Source of the DNA: Deltaproteobacteria bacterium
GTDB taxonomy: Bacteria; Myxococcota; Myxococcia; Myxococcales; 40CM-4-68-19
Assembly: GCA_025358085.1 (NCBI GenBank)
Contig: JANYKT010000102.1
Span: forward strand, 18,440-82,439
Length of the DNA: 64,000 nucleotides
Reading direction: 5' to 3'
Shown piece by piece: positions 27,485 to 36,870 of this stretch. Under the pieces are notes generated by a model, which made no database searches, was not told where the DNA came from, and saw nothing but the letters and a program-made list of their open reading frames with translations. Numbering within the stretch: the first letter of the stretch is position 1; every line of letters starts with the position of its first letter. The position numbers were made by a program, and so were the translations under genes.

Positions 27485-28342
27485 GTGGCGCTCGACCTGG
27501 GGCGGCCTGACGACGCTGTCGGCCGCCTCATCGCGCTTGCGCTCGAGGAAGACGTCGGCCCGGGCGATCGCACTGCCGAGGCTTGCGTCGCCGAGAATGC
27601 GCGCGGCACGGCGCGCATCGTCGTCAAGGAATCGCTGGTGCTCTCGGGCCTCGCGGCGGCAGCGCGCGTCTTCCGTGCGCTTGACCCGGAGTGCGAACTC
27701 GAGCCGCTCGCGGCAGAGGGAGACTCGCTCGATCCCGGCGCCGGGGTCCTGCGCGTGCGCGGCAGCCTGCGGGCGCTGCTCACCGCTGAGCGCACCGCGC
27801 TCAATTTGCTGCAGCGCCTCTCCGGAATCGCCACCAAGACGCGGCTCTTCGCCGACGCGCTTCGCGGAACAAGAACGCGGCTGCTTGACACGCGCAAGAC
27901 CACGCCGGGCCTGCGCCAGCTGGAGAAGGCCGCGGTGCGCGCGGGGGGCGGTTTCAATCACCGCGGCGCGCTCTTCGACGGCATTCTGGTCAAGGACAAC
28001 CACGCGGCGGCTGCCGGCAGCATCGGCGAGGCGGTGCGGCGCGCGAGGGCCCACGCCTCGCCGCTCTTGCTGGTCGAGGCCGAGGTCTCAACGCCTGCAC
28101 AGATCGAAGAAGCGCTCGTGGCCGGCGCGCAGATGCTCCTGCTCGACAACCTGGGTGACGAGGAGCTCGCCGCGGCGGTGAGGCAGGTCGCGGGCCGGGT
28201 ACCCACCGAGGCGAGCGGAGGCATGACGCTGACCCGCCTCCCCCTCGTCGCGGCCTGCGGGGTAGACTACGTCTCCGTGGGCGCTCTCACTCATTCAGCA
28301 GTCGCCGTCGACTTGAGCCTTCTCATCGAGACGAACGCTTGA
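27485..28342 (+). CDS. nadC: Nicotinate-nucleotide pyrophosphorylase NadC
   Basis: NadC converts quinolinate and PRPP to nicotinate mononucleotide in de novo NAD synthesis. The 285-residue protein has EEDVGPGDRT near 20, the PRPP-binding TRKTTPGLRQLEK (~138-150), GGGFNHRGALFDGILVKDNH (~155-174) and EASGGMTL near 240, all family signatures. GTG start two bases after the valS-tail stop; its own stop overlaps the TTG start of birA. It opens a cofactor run nadC-birA-coaX. Confidence 0.95.
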   Translation: MALDLGRPDDAVGRLIALALEEDVGPGDRTAEACVAENARGTARIVVKESLVLSGLAAAARVFRALDPECELEPLAAEGDSLDPGAGVLRVRGSLRALLTAERTALNLLQRLSGIATKTRLFADALRGTRTRLLDTRKTTPGLRQLEKAAVRAGGGFNHRGALFDGILVKDNHAAAAGSIGEAVRRARAHASPLLLVEAEVSTPAQIEEALVAGAQMLLLDNLGDEELAAAVRQVAGRVPTEASGGMTLTRLPLVAACGVDYVSVGALTHSAVAVDLSLLIETNA

Positions 28343-29367
28343 GCCCGCGGCTTCTGCCTCGCCCAGCAGAGAGCCACTGGACGGACGTCAACCAGGACTC
28401 CATCGTGTTAGGGCTTCTGCTCGAGTCCGACGACGACTTCGTCGCGGGCCAGGTGCTCTGCGACAAGCTCGACGTTCCGCGCAACGAATTGCTGAAGCGC
28501 ATCGATTCCCTGCGCACGCGCGGCTATGTAATCGACGCGAGCGGCGGTCGTGGCTACCGGCTGGGGCCGCTGCCGGACGGCATCTCCGAGGCCGAGATCG
28601 CGCCGCTCCTCTCCACCAGCGATTTGGGCCGCCGCATCCACTCCTTTGCAGAAGTGGCCTCTACCAACGACGAGGCGCACCGGCTCGCCGACCACGCCGA
28701 GGCAGAGCACGGCGAGGTGGTCATCGCCGACCGGCAGACGCACGGGCGCGGGCGACGCGGCCGAAGCTGGGTGGCGCCGAAGGGGAGTTCGCTCACTTTC
28801 TCCATCATCCTGCGGCCGTCTCTCTCTCCCGCGCGCGCGCCGGAGATCACGCTGGTCGCCGCGGTCGCGCTGTGCGAGGCGGCCCGCGAACTGGGCGCCG
28901 AAGATGCACGCATCAAATGGCCCAACGACATCGAGTGCGGCGGCCGCAAGATTGCGGGGCTGCTCACCGAGCTTCGCGCCGACGCCGAGCGGGTCCGCTA
29001 CGCCATTCTCGGGGTGGGACTGAACGTGTCGACGGAAGCCGGCGAATTTCCGCAAGGGCTCGCGGCCACCAGCCTGCGCATCGAGCGCGGCGGCTCGAGC
29101 GTGGCGCGGCCGCTCGCGTGCGCCCGCGTGCTCGAGCACCTGGAGGAGTGGCTGGTGCTGCACGAGACGGAAGGCTTTGCTCCGGTGCGCGAGCGCTGGC
29201 GTGCCCTGTCGAGCACGCTCGGCCGCCGGGTGCGAGTCGAGGGCGCGGCTGCAGTGGAGGGAGAAGCGGTCGATCTCGCCGACGACGGCGCGCTCCTGGT
29301 CCGCACCGACGCCGGCGCGGTTTTTCGCGTGGTAGCCGGCGACATCGAGCACTGCATCGTCCTGTAA
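28339..29367 (+). CDS. birA: Biotin ligase/repressor BirA
   Basis: BirA activates biotin to biotinyl-AMP and transfers it to the biotin carboxyl carrier protein; this 342-residue version also has an N-terminal winged helix (~20-80, GYVIDASGGRGYRL), so it may repress biotin genes. The ligase domain shows SFAEVASTNDEAH near 98, the biotin-binding GRGRRGRSW (~135-143), KWPNDIE near 194, and a C-terminal SH3-like domain. The TTG start overlaps the nadC stop (TTGA). No biotin synthesis gene is in the window, so any repressor target is elsewhere. Confidence 0.93.
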   Translation: MSPRLLPRPAESHWTDVNQDSIVLGLLLESDDDFVAGQVLCDKLDVPRNELLKRIDSLRTRGYVIDASGGRGYRLGPLPDGISEAEIAPLLSTSDLGRRIHSFAEVASTNDEAHRLADHAEAEHGEVVIADRQTHGRGRRGRSWVAPKGSSLTFSIILRPSLSPARAPEITLVAAVALCEAARELGAEDARIKWPNDIECGGRKIAGLLTELRADAERVRYAILGVGLNVSTEAGEFPQGLAATSLRIERGGSSVARPLACARVLEHLEEWLVLHETEGFAPVRERWRALSSTLGRRVRVEGAAAVEGEAVDLADDGALLVRTDAGAVFRVVAGDIEHCIVL

Positions 29368-29463
29368 AGCTGCCGCCGGGCTGAAATGATCACGCTGTGG
29401 GTCAAGCTTAACCTGCTGAAAGATTGACGCGCGGTGGCTGCCGTCTCGATAATTGCAACCGCC

Positions 29464-30231
29464 ATGCTCCTTGCCATCGACGTCGGTAATACGAACACGG
29501 TGCTCGGGCTCTTCGACGACCAGGGCACGCTGCGCGATTCGTTCCGGGTGCAGACAGAGAAGGATCGCACCGGCGACGAGTATGGTCTGCAGATCAAGGC
29601 GCTCTTCGACTTCGCTGGATTGAAGATCAAAGACGTGCAGGACGTGATCGTTTCCAGCGTCGTTCCGCCGATGGTCTTTCCGCTGGAGCAGATGAGCAAG
29701 CGGTTCTTCGGGAAGAAGCCGCTCTTCGTCGGCCCCGGCGTCAAGACGGGCATGCCGGTGCTCTACGACAACCCGCGCGAGGTCGGTGCCGACCGGATCG
29801 TCAATGCCGTGGCGGCCTACGAGAAGTGGCCGCGGGGGCTGATCATCGTGGACTTCGGCACGGCGACTACCTTCGACGCGGTCACGCCCGACGGCGAGTA
29901 CCTGGGCGGAGCCATCTGCCCCGGCATTGCCATCTCCATGGAGGCCCTCTTCCACCGCGCCTCGAAGCTGCCGCGCGTCGCCTTCGATCCGCCCGAACGC
30001 GTGGTCGGCCGCAACACCGTCACCTCGATGCAGAGCGGCCTCGTCTACGGTTACGTAGGACTGACCGACGGCCTCTGCGTGCGTATGAAGGAGGAGCTCG
30101 GTTTCCCGGTGAAAGTCGTCGCTACTGGCGGACTCGCACCGCTCATCGGCAGCGTCTCGAAACAGATCGAACTGGTGGACGACCAGCTCACCCTCGACGG
30201 ACTGCGCATCATCTGGCAGCGAAACCAATGA
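29464..30231 (+). CDS. coaX: Type III pantothenate kinase CoaX
   Basis: CoaX phosphorylates pantothenate, the first step of coenzyme A synthesis; type III enzymes are insensitive to CoA feedback. The 255-residue protein has the ASKHA phosphate-1 motif DVGNTNT (~6-12), the pantothenate-site [12 protein letters not shown] (~107-118), [11 protein letters not shown] (~129-139) and GGAICPGI. The ATG is chosen because conserved sequence starts there; ten extra in-frame upstream residues are possible. It overlaps the next gene by ATGA and lies ~96 nt after birA. Confidence 0.95.
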   Translation: MLLAIDVGNTNTVLGLFDDQGTLRDSFRVQTEKDRTGDEYGLQIKALFDFAGLKIKDVQDVIVSSVVPPMVFPLEQMSKRFFGKKPLFVGPGVKTGMPVLYDNPREVGADRIVNAVAAYEKWPRGLIIVDFGTATTFDAVTPDGEYLGGAICPGIAISMEALFHRASKLPRVAFDPPERVVGRNTVTSMQSGLVYGYVGLTDGLCVRMKEELGFPVKVVATGGLAPLIGSVSKQIELVDDQLTLDGLRIIWQRNQ

Positions 30232-30863
30232 GCGACAAGGACCCGAAAGATCCGGAGTTGCCGCGCGGCGCCTCGGGTGCGGAGCGCGATCAGTTGCGCG
30301 CGTCGCTGCGCGTATCGGAGAAACCGTCCGAGCCGGCGAAGCGGCTGCCGGTGGCGACCGCGCCGTTCCTGCCGCAGGCGAAGTCGGTGATCGCGAAGCC
30401 CGAGACCGACCGCATGGTGGACGAGGGGCGCGCGTTGCTGGAGGCCGACCCGAAGGCAGCGCACGTGTTCTTCGAGAAGGCCTATCGGCGCAACCCGAAC
30501 GACACGCGGGTGCTGGCGAACTTCGGGCTCACGCTGGTGCTGGTCGAGCGCGATCGGCAGCGCGGTATCCGCTTCTGCGAAGAGGCCGCCCGGCGCGGAC
30601 CGCCCACCACCGAGGTGCTCGTCAACCTCGCGCGGGCTCTGGTGCAGACGCGCAACAAGGAGCAGGCGGTGCGAGCGCTGCGCCGGGCACAAGAGCTCTC
30701 GCCGGACGACCCCCGCGTCGGTGTCGAGTTTGTTGCTCTCGGTCTTCGCCGGTTGCCGCCGATCCGCTTCCTGCCGCGCGAGTTCATCCTCAACAAGTGG
30801 ATTGGCAAGCTGACCTGGAAGCTCACGCGCAAGCGTTGGAGCCCATCCGGATTTCCCTCATGA
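30228..30863 (+). CDS. TPR-like hypothetical protein
   Basis: This 211-residue protein starts inside the coaX stop (ATGA). Residues ~1-60 are polar and probably disordered. Two to three TPR-like helical pairs follow (~62-165, [27 protein letters not shown], then [26 protein letters not shown]). The C-terminus is basic and aromatic ([16 protein letters not shown]), perhaps a membrane- or nucleic-acid-binding patch. No catalytic motif is seen. It likely acts as a scaffold. Confidence 0.75.
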   Translation: MSDKDPKDPELPRGASGAERDQLRASLRVSEKPSEPAKRLPVATAPFLPQAKSVIAKPETDRMVDEGRALLEADPKAAHVFFEKAYRRNPNDTRVLANFGLTLVLVERDRQRGIRFCEEAARRGPPTTEVLVNLARALVQTRNKEQAVRALRRAQELSPDDPRVGVEFVALGLRRLPPIRFLPREFILNKWIGKLTWKLTRKRWSPSGFPS

Positions 30864-30891
30864 GCGAAGCGTCACGGTCTACACTTGCTCG

Positions 30892-32031
30892 ATGAGCGAA
30901 GCCGCGATCCAGACTTGCCCGCTGCCGCTCACGATCCTTCCGATCAATTTCCAGAAGCACGTCGACCCCAAGGCGCCCGTCCCGCTGCGGATGATGGGCG
31001 CCAAGGCGCTGGTCCCAATGGGGCCGAAGGAGATGGTCACCGCGCTGTTCATGTTGACCTTCGATGGCGACGGAACCATTTGCGAGACCGCAAGCAAGAG
31101 CGCGATGTCGCTGCCGGACCGCATCCTCGCCGTCGCGCTGCGGGACGAGTCCATGCCGGGGCCGGTGCTCGAGTTCTACGCGCAGTTGCTGGCGGCAAAG
31201 GACGAATACGTCGAGATGATCGTGCTCAATGGCGCCGCGGCCGACGAGACCATCGCGCACATCGCGCAGCGGGCAAACCAGCGCATCGCCGAGATCATCG
31301 CCGGCAACCAGCTGCGCATCCTTCGCTACGCAAACATCGTGCGGTCGCTGGTGGTGAACCCGGCCGTAAAGGCTTCCACCATCGACAGCGTGACCGACTT
31401 CTGCGTGCGCTCTGGCCTGGTGCTCGAAGACCTGCCGGCGTTCAGGGCGGCCCGGCGGCGTATCCACGGCGGGGCGGCGGAAGACGAAGCCAAAGCGATC
31501 GAGGTGGCGGCCCAGCAGGAGCTTGCGCAGGCGGAGGCCGAGGCGGCGCTGGAGGCCGCGGGCCTGGTCGCGTCCGAGCAGGGCGATGAGCCGGAGCCGG
31601 TCGAGGAGGGAAAGCGGCTCTCGATCACGCAGCAGATCATGCGGCTGACCGTTGCGAAGAAGGTGGAGTGGGCGAACAAGAAGGGCAACCGCGAGGTGCG
31701 TACGATGCTGCTGCGCGACCCCAACAAGCTGGTGCAGCTCGCGGTCATCCAGAGCCCGCGCATCACCGAGGGGGAGATCGCCAAGGTGGCGCTCTCGCGC
31801 ACGGCGCCGAACGAGGTGCTTTCGCATATCTACAACAACCGGCAGTTAACGAAAAATTATCAAATCCGGGTCGGATTGGTAAACAATCCCAAGGTGCCGG
31901 TGGCGGTGTCGATGCGTTTTCTCTCCACGCTTCGCGCGGCCGAGGTCAAAGCACTGGCGAAAAACAAGAACATTCCGCATGGCCTCGCCACCGCCGCCAA
32001 GAAGCTGGCCGAGAAGAAGGGCAGCGGCTAG
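30892..32031 (+). CDS. Helical-repeat protein of unknown function
   Basis: This 379-residue protein has an all-helical pattern of HEAT-like or ARM-like repeats. The N-terminal half (~20-185) contains units around residue 60 (TICETASKSAMSLPDRIL), then an Ala/Glu-rich linker (~190-245), and a C-terminal repeat region (~250-375, LLRDPNKLVQLAVIQSPRITEGEI and LVNNPKVPVAVSMRFL). The two halves resemble one another in spacing, with a short asparagine-containing turn before each helix. No signal peptide. It is 28 nt after the TPR gene and convergent, one nucleotide apart, with the FrzS/AglZ-like gene. I do not recognise a named family. Confidence 0.72.
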   Translation: MSEAAIQTCPLPLTILPINFQKHVDPKAPVPLRMMGAKALVPMGPKEMVTALFMLTFDGDGTICETASKSAMSLPDRILAVALRDESMPGPVLEFYAQLLAAKDEYVEMIVLNGAAADETIAHIAQRANQRIAEIIAGNQLRILRYANIVRSLVVNPAVKASTIDSVTDFCVRSGLVLEDLPAFRAARRRIHGGAAEDEAKAIEVAAQQELAQAEAEAALEAAGLVASEQGDEPEPVEEGKRLSITQQIMRLTVAKKVEWANKKGNREVRTMLLRDPNKLVQLAVIQSPRITEGEIAKVALSRTAPNEVLSHIYNNRQLTKNYQIRVGLVNNPKVPVAVSMRFLSTLRAAEVKALAKNKNIPHGLATAAKKLAEKKGSG

Positions 32032-32032
32032 C

Positions 32033-33946
32033 TCAAGCGGACTGCTTCTCCGGGTGGGCGGAGCCCTCGGTACCGTCTTCGTCAAGGAGCTGGAGCGCGA
32101 TCTGCAAAGCCTTGCGGGTCTTTTCGCGCAGCTTCTCGTCACCCTTGATCTTCTGGTACGCCTTGACCGCCCGGTCCTCGTTCTGGGCCGCCTGCGCTTG
32201 CGCCGCCTCCACCTGCTTGCGCAGCTCCTCGCGCTCATCCCCGAGCAGCTCTTTTTCGCCGGTCAGCGCCGCGATGTCGGTGCGCAGCGTATCCTGTTCG
32301 GCGCGCAGGGCCTCGAGTTCCTGCTGTCCCGTCGCCAGCTCGCCGCGCGCCGCGTCCAACTCGGCGCGAGCGTCTTGCAAGTCATTGACGTGCCTCGACA
32401 AGTCGACCTGGACCGCGGCATGACTCTTCTTCGCCTGGTCTGTTTCGGCCTGTGCCACGGCGTAATTTTTCTTGGCCTCTTCCGCCTCGGCCTGCGCCGC
32501 GGAGTGGCCCTTCCTGGCCTCGTCCGCTTCGACCCGCGCCGCCGCGAGCTGCTCGCCGTGCACATCGCGCGCGCCTTCGAGCTCGGTCTCCAGGTCCCCC
32601 GCCCGAGCTCTGTGCTTCTCTGCGTCGGCCTCGATTTTTGCATGTTCTTTCTGCAGCAGACCGTGCGCCGCGTGCACCTTCTCCAGCTCACTCGCTTTGC
32701 CCTTGAGCCCCGCGACCTGCTTGAGCTCCTCGCGCGAGGAGACCAACTCGCGCTCGAACTTCTTAGCCGCGGCAGCCAGCGCATCGGCGCGCTGCTGCAG
32801 CGCCTTGGCCGCTGCTTCACGCTTGACCGAGTCGTCCTTCAGCTGCTGCGCCTGGCCCTCGAGCGAGGTCTGCTGCTCCTGCAGCTCGACCAGCTCCTTC
32901 TCCTTGACGTGCAGCTCTTCCTTCAGCCGCAAAAGTTCCTTGTCGGACCGGTTCTTCGCTTCCTTGAGCTTGAGCGTTTCGCCCGAAGAGGCGGAGCTGC
33001 GCTTGGCATTCTCCAGCTCCGCGTCGCGCGAAGCCAGCAAGCCCTCCAGCTCCGCAACGCGGGCCTCGAGCGCTGTCTGCGCCTCGTAGGCCCCCGCGAC
33101 CTGCTCGTCATGGACCTCGGGAGCGGTTTCGTCGTGCAGCAGGCCGTGCAGGACCGCGTCGTCGTCCGGCGCGGTGAGTTCGGTATGCTGGGGAGGTGCG
33201 TGCTCGTCTTCAAACGAGTCCTGTGAAGGCTGCGCGTGCGCCTCTTCTTGCTCGGGCACGGCGTGCAGACCCGCAAAACGCTCGGTGTCGCGAGCATTCC
33301 CCGACGCAGCCATGGCGGGGCCCCCCAGCGAGTCGAAGGCTTGGTCGAACATCTTCAGGTCGTCGTCGCCGGAGTCGTCCGCCGGCTGCTCGGTCAAGTC
33401 CTCGACCTCTTCCACCACGACGGAGTCCTCGAGGCCGGAGTGCGCCTGCGCGACCTCGTGCTCGCTCAGGTGAATGGGCTCGTCCTCGCCAGCGACCAGA
33501 TCGCCAAGGCCCAGCGACTCATCCTCGATGGAGACGATCTCCTCGGCATCGGCCGGCGATTCGGGCGGTAGGGATACGCCGAGCAGGGCCGAGGCCTTCT
33601 CCAGCATCACCCGCGGCTCGAACGGCTTGATCAGATATTCTTCGGCACGCGTCTTCAGCTTCTTGTGCTTCTCGAACGAATCGGCCGTGGCGTTGGCGCT
33701 GGTGAGAATGACCGGGATGCGCTTGAGGTGTTCATCCTTTTTCAGCCGGGTGCAGAGCATGTAGCCGTTGGTCGGCTGCGCCTCGACGCAGACGATGATG
33801 AGATCGGGGCTCTCCTGCCGGGCCAGTGTCATGCCCTGCTCGCTGTTGGTCGCCAGCGTGGCGGCGAAGCCGCGCGCGTTCATGGCCGCAGACAGCCCCT
33901 GCGCGAAAGATTCGTCCGAATCAATGAGGAGAATTCTCTTCGTCAC
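32033..33946 (-). CDS. Pseudo-receiver plus long coiled-coil protein (FrzS/AglZ-like)
   Basis: From the GTG at 33946 the protein is 637 residues; a GTG at 33991 would add 15 non-conserved residues. Residues 1-122 are a receiver-type domain in which Cys53 (IIVCVEAQ) stands where the phosphoacceptor Asp should be, while Thr82 and Lys107 are kept. An acidic low-complexity linker (~125-290) leads into a coiled coil of ~320 residues (heptads rich in Glu, Lys, Ala and Leu) and a basic end. Pseudo-receiver plus long coiled coil is the architecture of FrzS and AglZ, which localise to cell poles and drive Myxococcus motility. The FrzS-like motif NGYMLCTRLKKDEHLKRIP (~60-78) supports the match. Convergent with 30892. 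Confidence 0.8.
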   Translation of the reverse strand: MTKRILLIDSDESFAQGLSAAMNARGFAATLATNSEQGMTLARQESPDLIIVCVEAQPTNGYMLCTRLKKDEHLKRIPVILTSANATADSFEKHKKLKTRAEEYLIKPFEPRVMLEKASALLGVSLPPESPADAEEIVSIEDESLGLGDLVAGEDEPIHLSEHEVAQAHSGLEDSVVVEEVEDLTEQPADDSGDDDLKMFDQAFDSLGGPAMAASGNARDTERFAGLHAVPEQEEAHAQPSQDSFEDEHAPPQHTELTAPDDDAVLHGLLHDETAPEVHDEQVAGAYEAQTALEARVAELEGLLASRDAELENAKRSSASSGETLKLKEAKNRSDKELLRLKEELHVKEKELVELQEQQTSLEGQAQQLKDDSVKREAAAKALQQRADALAAAAKKFERELVSSREELKQVAGLKGKASELEKVHAAHGLLQKEHAKIEADAEKHRARAGDLETELEGARDVHGEQLAAARVEADEARKGHSAAQAEAEEAKKNYAVAQAETDQAKKSHAAVQVDLSRHVNDLQDARAELDAARGELATGQQELEALRAEQDTLRTDIAALTGEKELLGDEREELRKQVEAAQAQAAQNEDRAVKAYQKIKGDEKLREKTRKALQIALQLLDEDGTEGSAHPEKQSA

Positions 33947-34020
33947 CTGGAGCGTCCGGGGCTGAAAGGAGGTCAAAAGCTTAGGTGCCACTCGAACGCA
34001 CTGTCAACGAAACGACGCAA

Positions 34021-34836
34021 TCAGCGCAGCTCTGCGGCTTGAACGAGCGCCAGCACGTCGCGCTCGTCCAGGTCGGAAATCAGCGAGTAGACGATTTCGT
34101 GATTCCGCCACGACGCGACATTGAACCCGCGCGACTGCGACAGCCAAACCTCACGGTTCGCGATGTGACGGGCAACGCCGGGCAAGGTGGGCTCGGGATC
34201 GTCGGTGATCAGCAGCGACACGCGGCGGTTGTCGCCATCGGGAAGCAGATACGTCACCACCGCGGCCTGGCGCGAATGCACGCTTCCCAGTCGCACGCCC
34301 TGCAGGACGGGGCCGGTCTGGAATCGCGGCAGGTGGACGCCGAAGTCAAGCTTGCCCTCAAGCCAGCGCTGCGCGGAGCCGACGTCGGTTCCGGCATAGT
34401 CGAGCGGAAGCTGGCGCGCGTGCAGCGCGACACCATCTTCCAGCAATGGCGAGTGCTGGGCGCTCGACGGATTCCACCAGTTCGAAAGAATGGGATGCGT
34501 CAGTCCGCCCGCAAGAAACCAGACTGCTGCGCCCGCGGCTGCCGCAGCGACACCGATGGACCGCGGCTCGCGGAAGGCGCGCGTCCAGCGGCCGGCGCCG
34601 GGGAGTGGTTCGTCCAGAAGCGCCGCCCGCACTTCGTCGCGGAAGGCGTGGGTCGCGGGCACGGCAGAGCGCCGCATCAAACCTTTGTAGCTTTGCTGGA
34701 TCCGCACCACATGCGTGCACGCAGCGCAGCTCTCGAGGTGAGCTTTCACCTCGGCGCACTCTTCGAACGAGAACTCTCCATCAACGTACGCGTGGAGGAA
34801 GGACTCTTCGAGATCGCGACAAGCGAGCGGGGTCAT
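34021..34836 (-). CDS. Anti-sigma factor with zinc-finger domain
   Basis: This 271-residue protein has an N-terminal zinc-binding anti-sigma motif (ZAS): His14 in LHAYVDG, then HLESCAAC (His, Cys, Cys) near 35-42. One membrane helix lies at ~90-110 (SIGVAAAAAGAAVWFLAGGL) and the rest is periplasmic, the layout of a membrane-bound regulator that holds an ECF sigma until a signal releases it. It starts 5 nt after the sigma-factor stop with a GAGGAG ribosome binding site within that gene's end. It therefore probably controls the sigma factor at 34842. Confidence 0.9.
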   Translation of the reverse strand: MTPLACRDLEESFLHAYVDGEFSFEECAEVKAHLESCAACTHVVRIQQSYKGLMRRSAVPATHAFRDEVRAALLDEPLPGAGRWTRAFREPRSIGVAAAAAGAAVWFLAGGLTHPILSNWWNPSSAQHSPLLEDGVALHARQLPLDYAGTDVGSAQRWLEGKLDFGVHLPRFQTGPVLQGVRLGSVHSRQAAVVTYLLPDGDNRRVSLLITDDPEPTLPGVARHIANREVWLSQSRGFNVASWRNHEIVYSLISDLDERDVLALVQAAELR

Positions 34837-34841
34837 GGCGC

Positions 34842-35510
34842 TCACTCCTCGGACGAGATGCGGCGCTGCTTGAACTCCAGCACGTTCTCGGCCTCCTCGG
34901 CTTCGGCGCCGATCTCCATGGCCAGCGTGCCGTGGACCACGCCCGACTCGACGGCATAGCCCAGCAGGTTCTTCTGCAACAGCTTCCGCCCGCGGAAGAG
35001 CCGACTCATTACGGTGCCGACCGGACAATCGAGGATTTCAGCGATCTCCTTGTAGGAAAACTCCTGCAGGTCGGCCAGGATCACCACCAGCCGGAAGTCG
35101 ATGGGCAGCCCGTCGATGCTGCGAATGACGTCGTCCGAAAGGAGCTTGTCGAAGAAATACTGCTCCGGGTTCGAGGCGCTTTCGGTGGGCTCCCGGGTGA
35201 CGAAATTCTCGCTGGTGGCCTCGCGGGCGGCGCCTTCGACCACCGAGCGCTCCTTCACCTTGCGGCGATATTTATTGATGAAGGTGTTGGTCAGAATCTT
35301 GAACAGCCAGGCCTTCATGTTGGTGCCGCGTTCGAACTTGTCGAAGAAGCGGAACGCGCGCAGGAACGTGTCCTGGACCAGGTCCTCGGCGTCGCGCTCG
35401 TTCTTCGTCAGTCGGAGCCCTGCCGAGTAGAGCGCATCAAGGTGGTCGAGCGAGAGGGTCTCGAAGTCTCGCCGGGTCCTGTCGGTGTGCTTGAAGTCGA
35501 GCATCCCCAT
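34842..35510 (-). CDS. ECF-type RNA polymerase sigma factor
   Basis: The ~222-residue protein (from ATG 35510; a second Met two codons later is equally possible) has sigma region 2 (~24-92, DAEDLVQDTFLRAFRFFDKF and NMKAWLFKILTNTFINKYRRK) and region 4 (~145-190, LQEFSYKEIAEILDCPVGTVMSRLFRGRKLL). Regions 1.1 and 3 are absent, so it is an ECF sigma factor. A much longer upstream frame is not conserved. It is cotranscribed with the anti-sigma factor at 34021-34836. The trigger and regulon are unknown; Myxococcus RpoE-type factors affect motility and stress. Confidence 0.92.
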   Translation of the reverse strand: MGMLDFKHTDRTRRDFETLSLDHLDALYSAGLRLTKNERDAEDLVQDTFLRAFRFFDKFERGTNMKAWLFKILTNTFINKYRRKVKERSVVEGAAREATSENFVTREPTESASNPEQYFFDKLLSDDVIRSIDGLPIDFRLVVILADLQEFSYKEIAEILDCPVGTVMSRLFRGRKLLQKNLLGYAVESGVVHGTLAMEIGAEAEEAENVLEFKQRRISSEE

Positions 35511-35676
35511 CCCGCGTCGGAGGTGAAACCGCTGCGACTCCTGGCCCGGTCGAAATCTAGCCTGCCCAAGTCGAGATGGAAACCCGGGACCACCAAGATG
35601 TATTCCGACAGCGGTAGCGGTTGCCTGGTTGCCGGTTGCCTGGAGCAACCGTTTCGTCATGCCGCAACCGGCGATT

Positions 35677-36801
35677 CTAATGCCGGGAACTCATCGCCTT
35701 GTCGATTGGCGTGTACTCGAATTCCAGCGCCTCGGCAACCGCCTTGTAGGTGCAGTGGCCGCCGTAGGTGTTCATCCCGAGCGAAAGCGCCTTGTCGCGC
35801 CTGACGGCCTCGACAACGCCGAGATTGGCGAGCCTGACGCCGTACTGGATGGTGGTGTTGTTGAGCGCGAAGGTGGAGGTCTGCGCCACCGCCCCGGGCA
35901 TATTGGCGACGCAGTAGTGAACCACTCCGTGCACGATATAAGTCGGGTTGTCGTGCGTGGTCGGCTTGCAGGTCTCGATGCAGCCGCCCTGGTCGACTGC
36001 GACATCCACCACCACGGAACCCTCACTCATCTCGCTGATCAACTTCTCGCTGACCAACCGGGGGGCCTTGGCGCCCGGCACCAGAACGCCGCCGATGACC
36101 AGGTCTGCGTCCCGGACATGTCGCTCGATGTTGGCTTTGTCGGAGTAGAGCGGGGTCAGCCGCGAGCCGAAGATGTCGTCGAGCGCCGCCAGCCGGTTGA
36201 CCGAGATGTCGAGGATGACCACCTCGGCACCCATGCCGGAGGCGACCTTGGCGGCGTTGGTGCCGACCACGCCGCCGCCGAGGATGACCACCTTGCCGCG
36301 CCGCACACCGGGCACGCCCGGGAGCAGGATCCCCTTGCCGCCGTGCTCCTTCTGCAGCGAGACCGCGCCGACCTGCACCGCCATGCGACCCGCGACCTCG
36401 CTCATGGGCTTCAGCAGCGGGAGCTGCCCGTCCTCGGTCTGGATGGTCTCGTAGGCGACCGCCGAGATCTTGCGGTCGAGCAGCGCCTGCGCCAGCGGCT
36501 TGTCCGCGGCGAGATGGAAGTACGTGTAGATCGTCTGCCCTTCCTGCATCAGCGCGTACTCAAGCTTGATGGGCTCCTTCACCTTCACGATCATCTGCGA
36601 TTTCGACCAGACGTCGGCCGCCTTCTCGACGATTTGAGCGCCGGCGGCGACGTAGAGCTCGTCGGGGATGCCGCTGCCGAGGCCCGCGCCCTTCTCCAGC
36701 AGCACGGTGTGGCCGTGAGAAACGAGCGTCGCGACGCCGCCGGGAACCAGGCCGACGCGGTACTCACGGATCTTGATCTCTTTGGGGCAGCCGACGATCA
36801 T
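35677..36801 (-). CDS. ald: Alanine dehydrogenase
   Basis: Ald reversibly deaminates L-alanine to pyruvate with NAD. The 374-residue protein starts at [10 protein letters not shown], the conserved N-terminus; a Met five codons upstream is less likely since GGAG lies 8 nt before this one. Substrate-site Lys74 (VKVKEP) and His95 (YFHLAA) are present, the NAD-binding Rossmann motif is [10 protein letters not shown] (~174-183), and [12 protein letters not shown] plus [11 protein letters not shown] occur near 268 and 300. The length is normal. Divergent, 69 nt away, from the radical SAM gene. Confidence 0.95.
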   Translation of the reverse strand: MIVGCPKEIKIREYRVGLVPGGVATLVSHGHTVLLEKGAGLGSGIPDELYVAAGAQIVEKAADVWSKSQMIVKVKEPIKLEYALMQEGQTIYTYFHLAADKPLAQALLDRKISAVAYETIQTEDGQLPLLKPMSEVAGRMAVQVGAVSLQKEHGGKGILLPGVPGVRRGKVVILGGGVVGTNAAKVASGMGAEVVILDISVNRLAALDDIFGSRLTPLYSDKANIERHVRDADLVIGGVLVPGAKAPRLVSEKLISEMSEGSVVVDVAVDQGGCIETCKPTTHDNPTYIVHGVVHYCVANMPGAVAQTSTFALNNTTIQYGVRLANLGVVEAVRRDKALSLGMNTYGGHCTYKAVAEALEFEYTPIDKAMSSRH

Positions 36802-36870
36802 TTCGAGCTCCAGCATGTTGTGAAAAAGGGGCGCGCAAGATAACAGGCATGGTCCGAGGGTCAAGTCGCC

